From Hyphomicrobiales bacterium (GTDB lineage: Bacteria > Pseudomonadota > Alphaproteobacteria > Rhizobiales > Xanthobacteraceae), in NCBI GenBank assembly GCA_003133345.1, contig PKXB01000138.1, positions 1-14,227 on the forward strand: a stretch of 14,227 bases of DNA. The letters run 5' to 3'. The position numbers and the translations under genes were made by a program. This document shows, piece by piece, positions 13,735-14,227 of the stretch. Each line of letters begins with the position of its first letter. Position 1 is the first letter of the stretch. The notes under the pieces are model-generated. The model searched no databases. It was not told the origin of the DNA and was given only the letters and a program-made list of their open reading frames with translations.

Positions 13735-14227
13735 ACGGCTTGCTGAGAAACTTCGACCCCTTCAGTCCGTAGCGCCAGGGATGCGCCACCGCCTTGGTGA
13801 TGCCGATGCGCGAGCCCACCACGATTGCGGGCGGCGCTGCCCGCGCACGCAGCTCGAAAGGCGCCCGATCGAGCGGCAGACCGTTGCGGCGGTCGGTCAC
13901 GGCCAGCGCCTCGCACAGTTTGCCAGGCCCCGAGCACAGCGCCCGCTCATCCGACGCCCCGCGCCTTCGCCGCATTGCAGCAATTCCCGCCACCGGCTCC
14001 AGCGCTCGGATCAGCACGGCGCTGGCGCTGTCTTCTTGCTCGCACACGAAATTCAGGCACCAGTGGATGCCATAGGAGCGGTAGACGTAAGCCACCCCAG
14101 GCGGACCAAACATGACGGCGTTACGGGGCGTCCGCCCCCGGTAGCTGTGCGCGGCCGGGTCGGTGTGATGATAGGCCTCGACCTCGACGATCCGCCCGCC
14201 GACCCCATTAACCAGCAGGGTGGCCCC
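13724..14227 (-). CDS. mpg: 3-methyladenine DNA glycosylase (partial, 5' end outside)
   Basis: The reading frame is open to the window edge, so the N-terminus is missing; 167 codons remain. [17 protein letters not shown] contains the family motif with the catalytic glutamate of alkyladenine glycosylases (IVExEAY). [20 protein letters not shown] and [12 protein letters not shown] are the other strong signatures, and [10 protein letters not shown] follows as expected. The enzyme removes alkylated purines, such as 3-methyladenine, from DNA in base excision repair. Its stop overlaps the end of the convergent epimerase-like gene by 11 nt. Confidence 0.95.
   Translation of the reverse strand, partial: GATLLVNGVGGRIVEVEAYHHTDPAAHSYRGRTPRNAVMFGPPGVAYVYRSYGIHWCLNFVCEQEDSASAVLIRALEPVAGIAAMRRRRGASDERALCSGPGKLCEALAVTDRRNGLPLDRAPFELRARAAPPAIVVGSRIGITKAVAHPWRYGLKGSKFLSKPFKT

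Noticed and set aside
1..14227. CRISPR arrays, rRNA genes, insertion sequences with terminal inverted repeats
   Set aside because: No regularly spaced repeats, no rRNA-like sequence and no transposase were seen in either strand.

Overview
The window looks like chromosome from an alphaproteobacterium of the order Hyphomicrobiales (Rhizobiales). Three things point there: the GC-rich coding of the right-hand two thirds, the linked set of tolC, a PopZ-type DUF2497 gene and valS, and an intergenic repeat at 7951-7993 of a form common in Bradyrhizobium and its relatives. The genus cannot be fixed from this sequence alone.

Left third (about 8-4561): accessory DNA. An intact tRNA-Cys(GCA) gene lies on the minus strand at 4547-4620. 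Its last 15 bases, including the encoded CCA end, recur exactly and in the same orientation at 8-22. This is the pattern left by integration of a mobile element into the 3' end of a tRNA gene, so the 4.5 kb between the copies is read as an integrated element. It has no integrase. It carries a rightward cluster of small phage-like genes: a DUF3102 protein, an unknown protein, a phage-morphogenesis-like protein that may be frameshifted, a 28-residue membrane peptide and an HTH protein. Two leftward cargo genes follow, at much lower GC: a secreted protein with a VPLPA/PEP-CTERM sorting signal, and a protein of unknown family with a hydrophobic/amphipathic C-terminus whose start lies about 120 bp from the tRNA. 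A perfect 19-bp palindrome precedes the first cluster, and a Rho-independent terminator serves the PEP-CTERM gene.

Right two thirds (4621-14227): core-like chromosome. In order: a Pcm-family methyltransferase; a TolC-type outer-membrane channel with a strong leader hairpin; a PopZ/DUF2497 polar organiser; a leftward MFS transporter; then valS, overlapping by 4 nt a YVTN beta-propeller gene, followed after 11 nt by a compact NAD-dependent epimerase-like gene. These last three probably form one transcription unit. A 3-methyladenine DNA glycosylase gene converges from the right, overlaps the epimerase stop by 11 nt and runs off the window. valS contains two patches of clearly lower GC, suggesting mosaic ancestry.

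The likeliest place for undescribed biology is the integrase-less tRNA-Cys element: its DUF3102-led gene cluster, and the unknown gene next to the tRNA.
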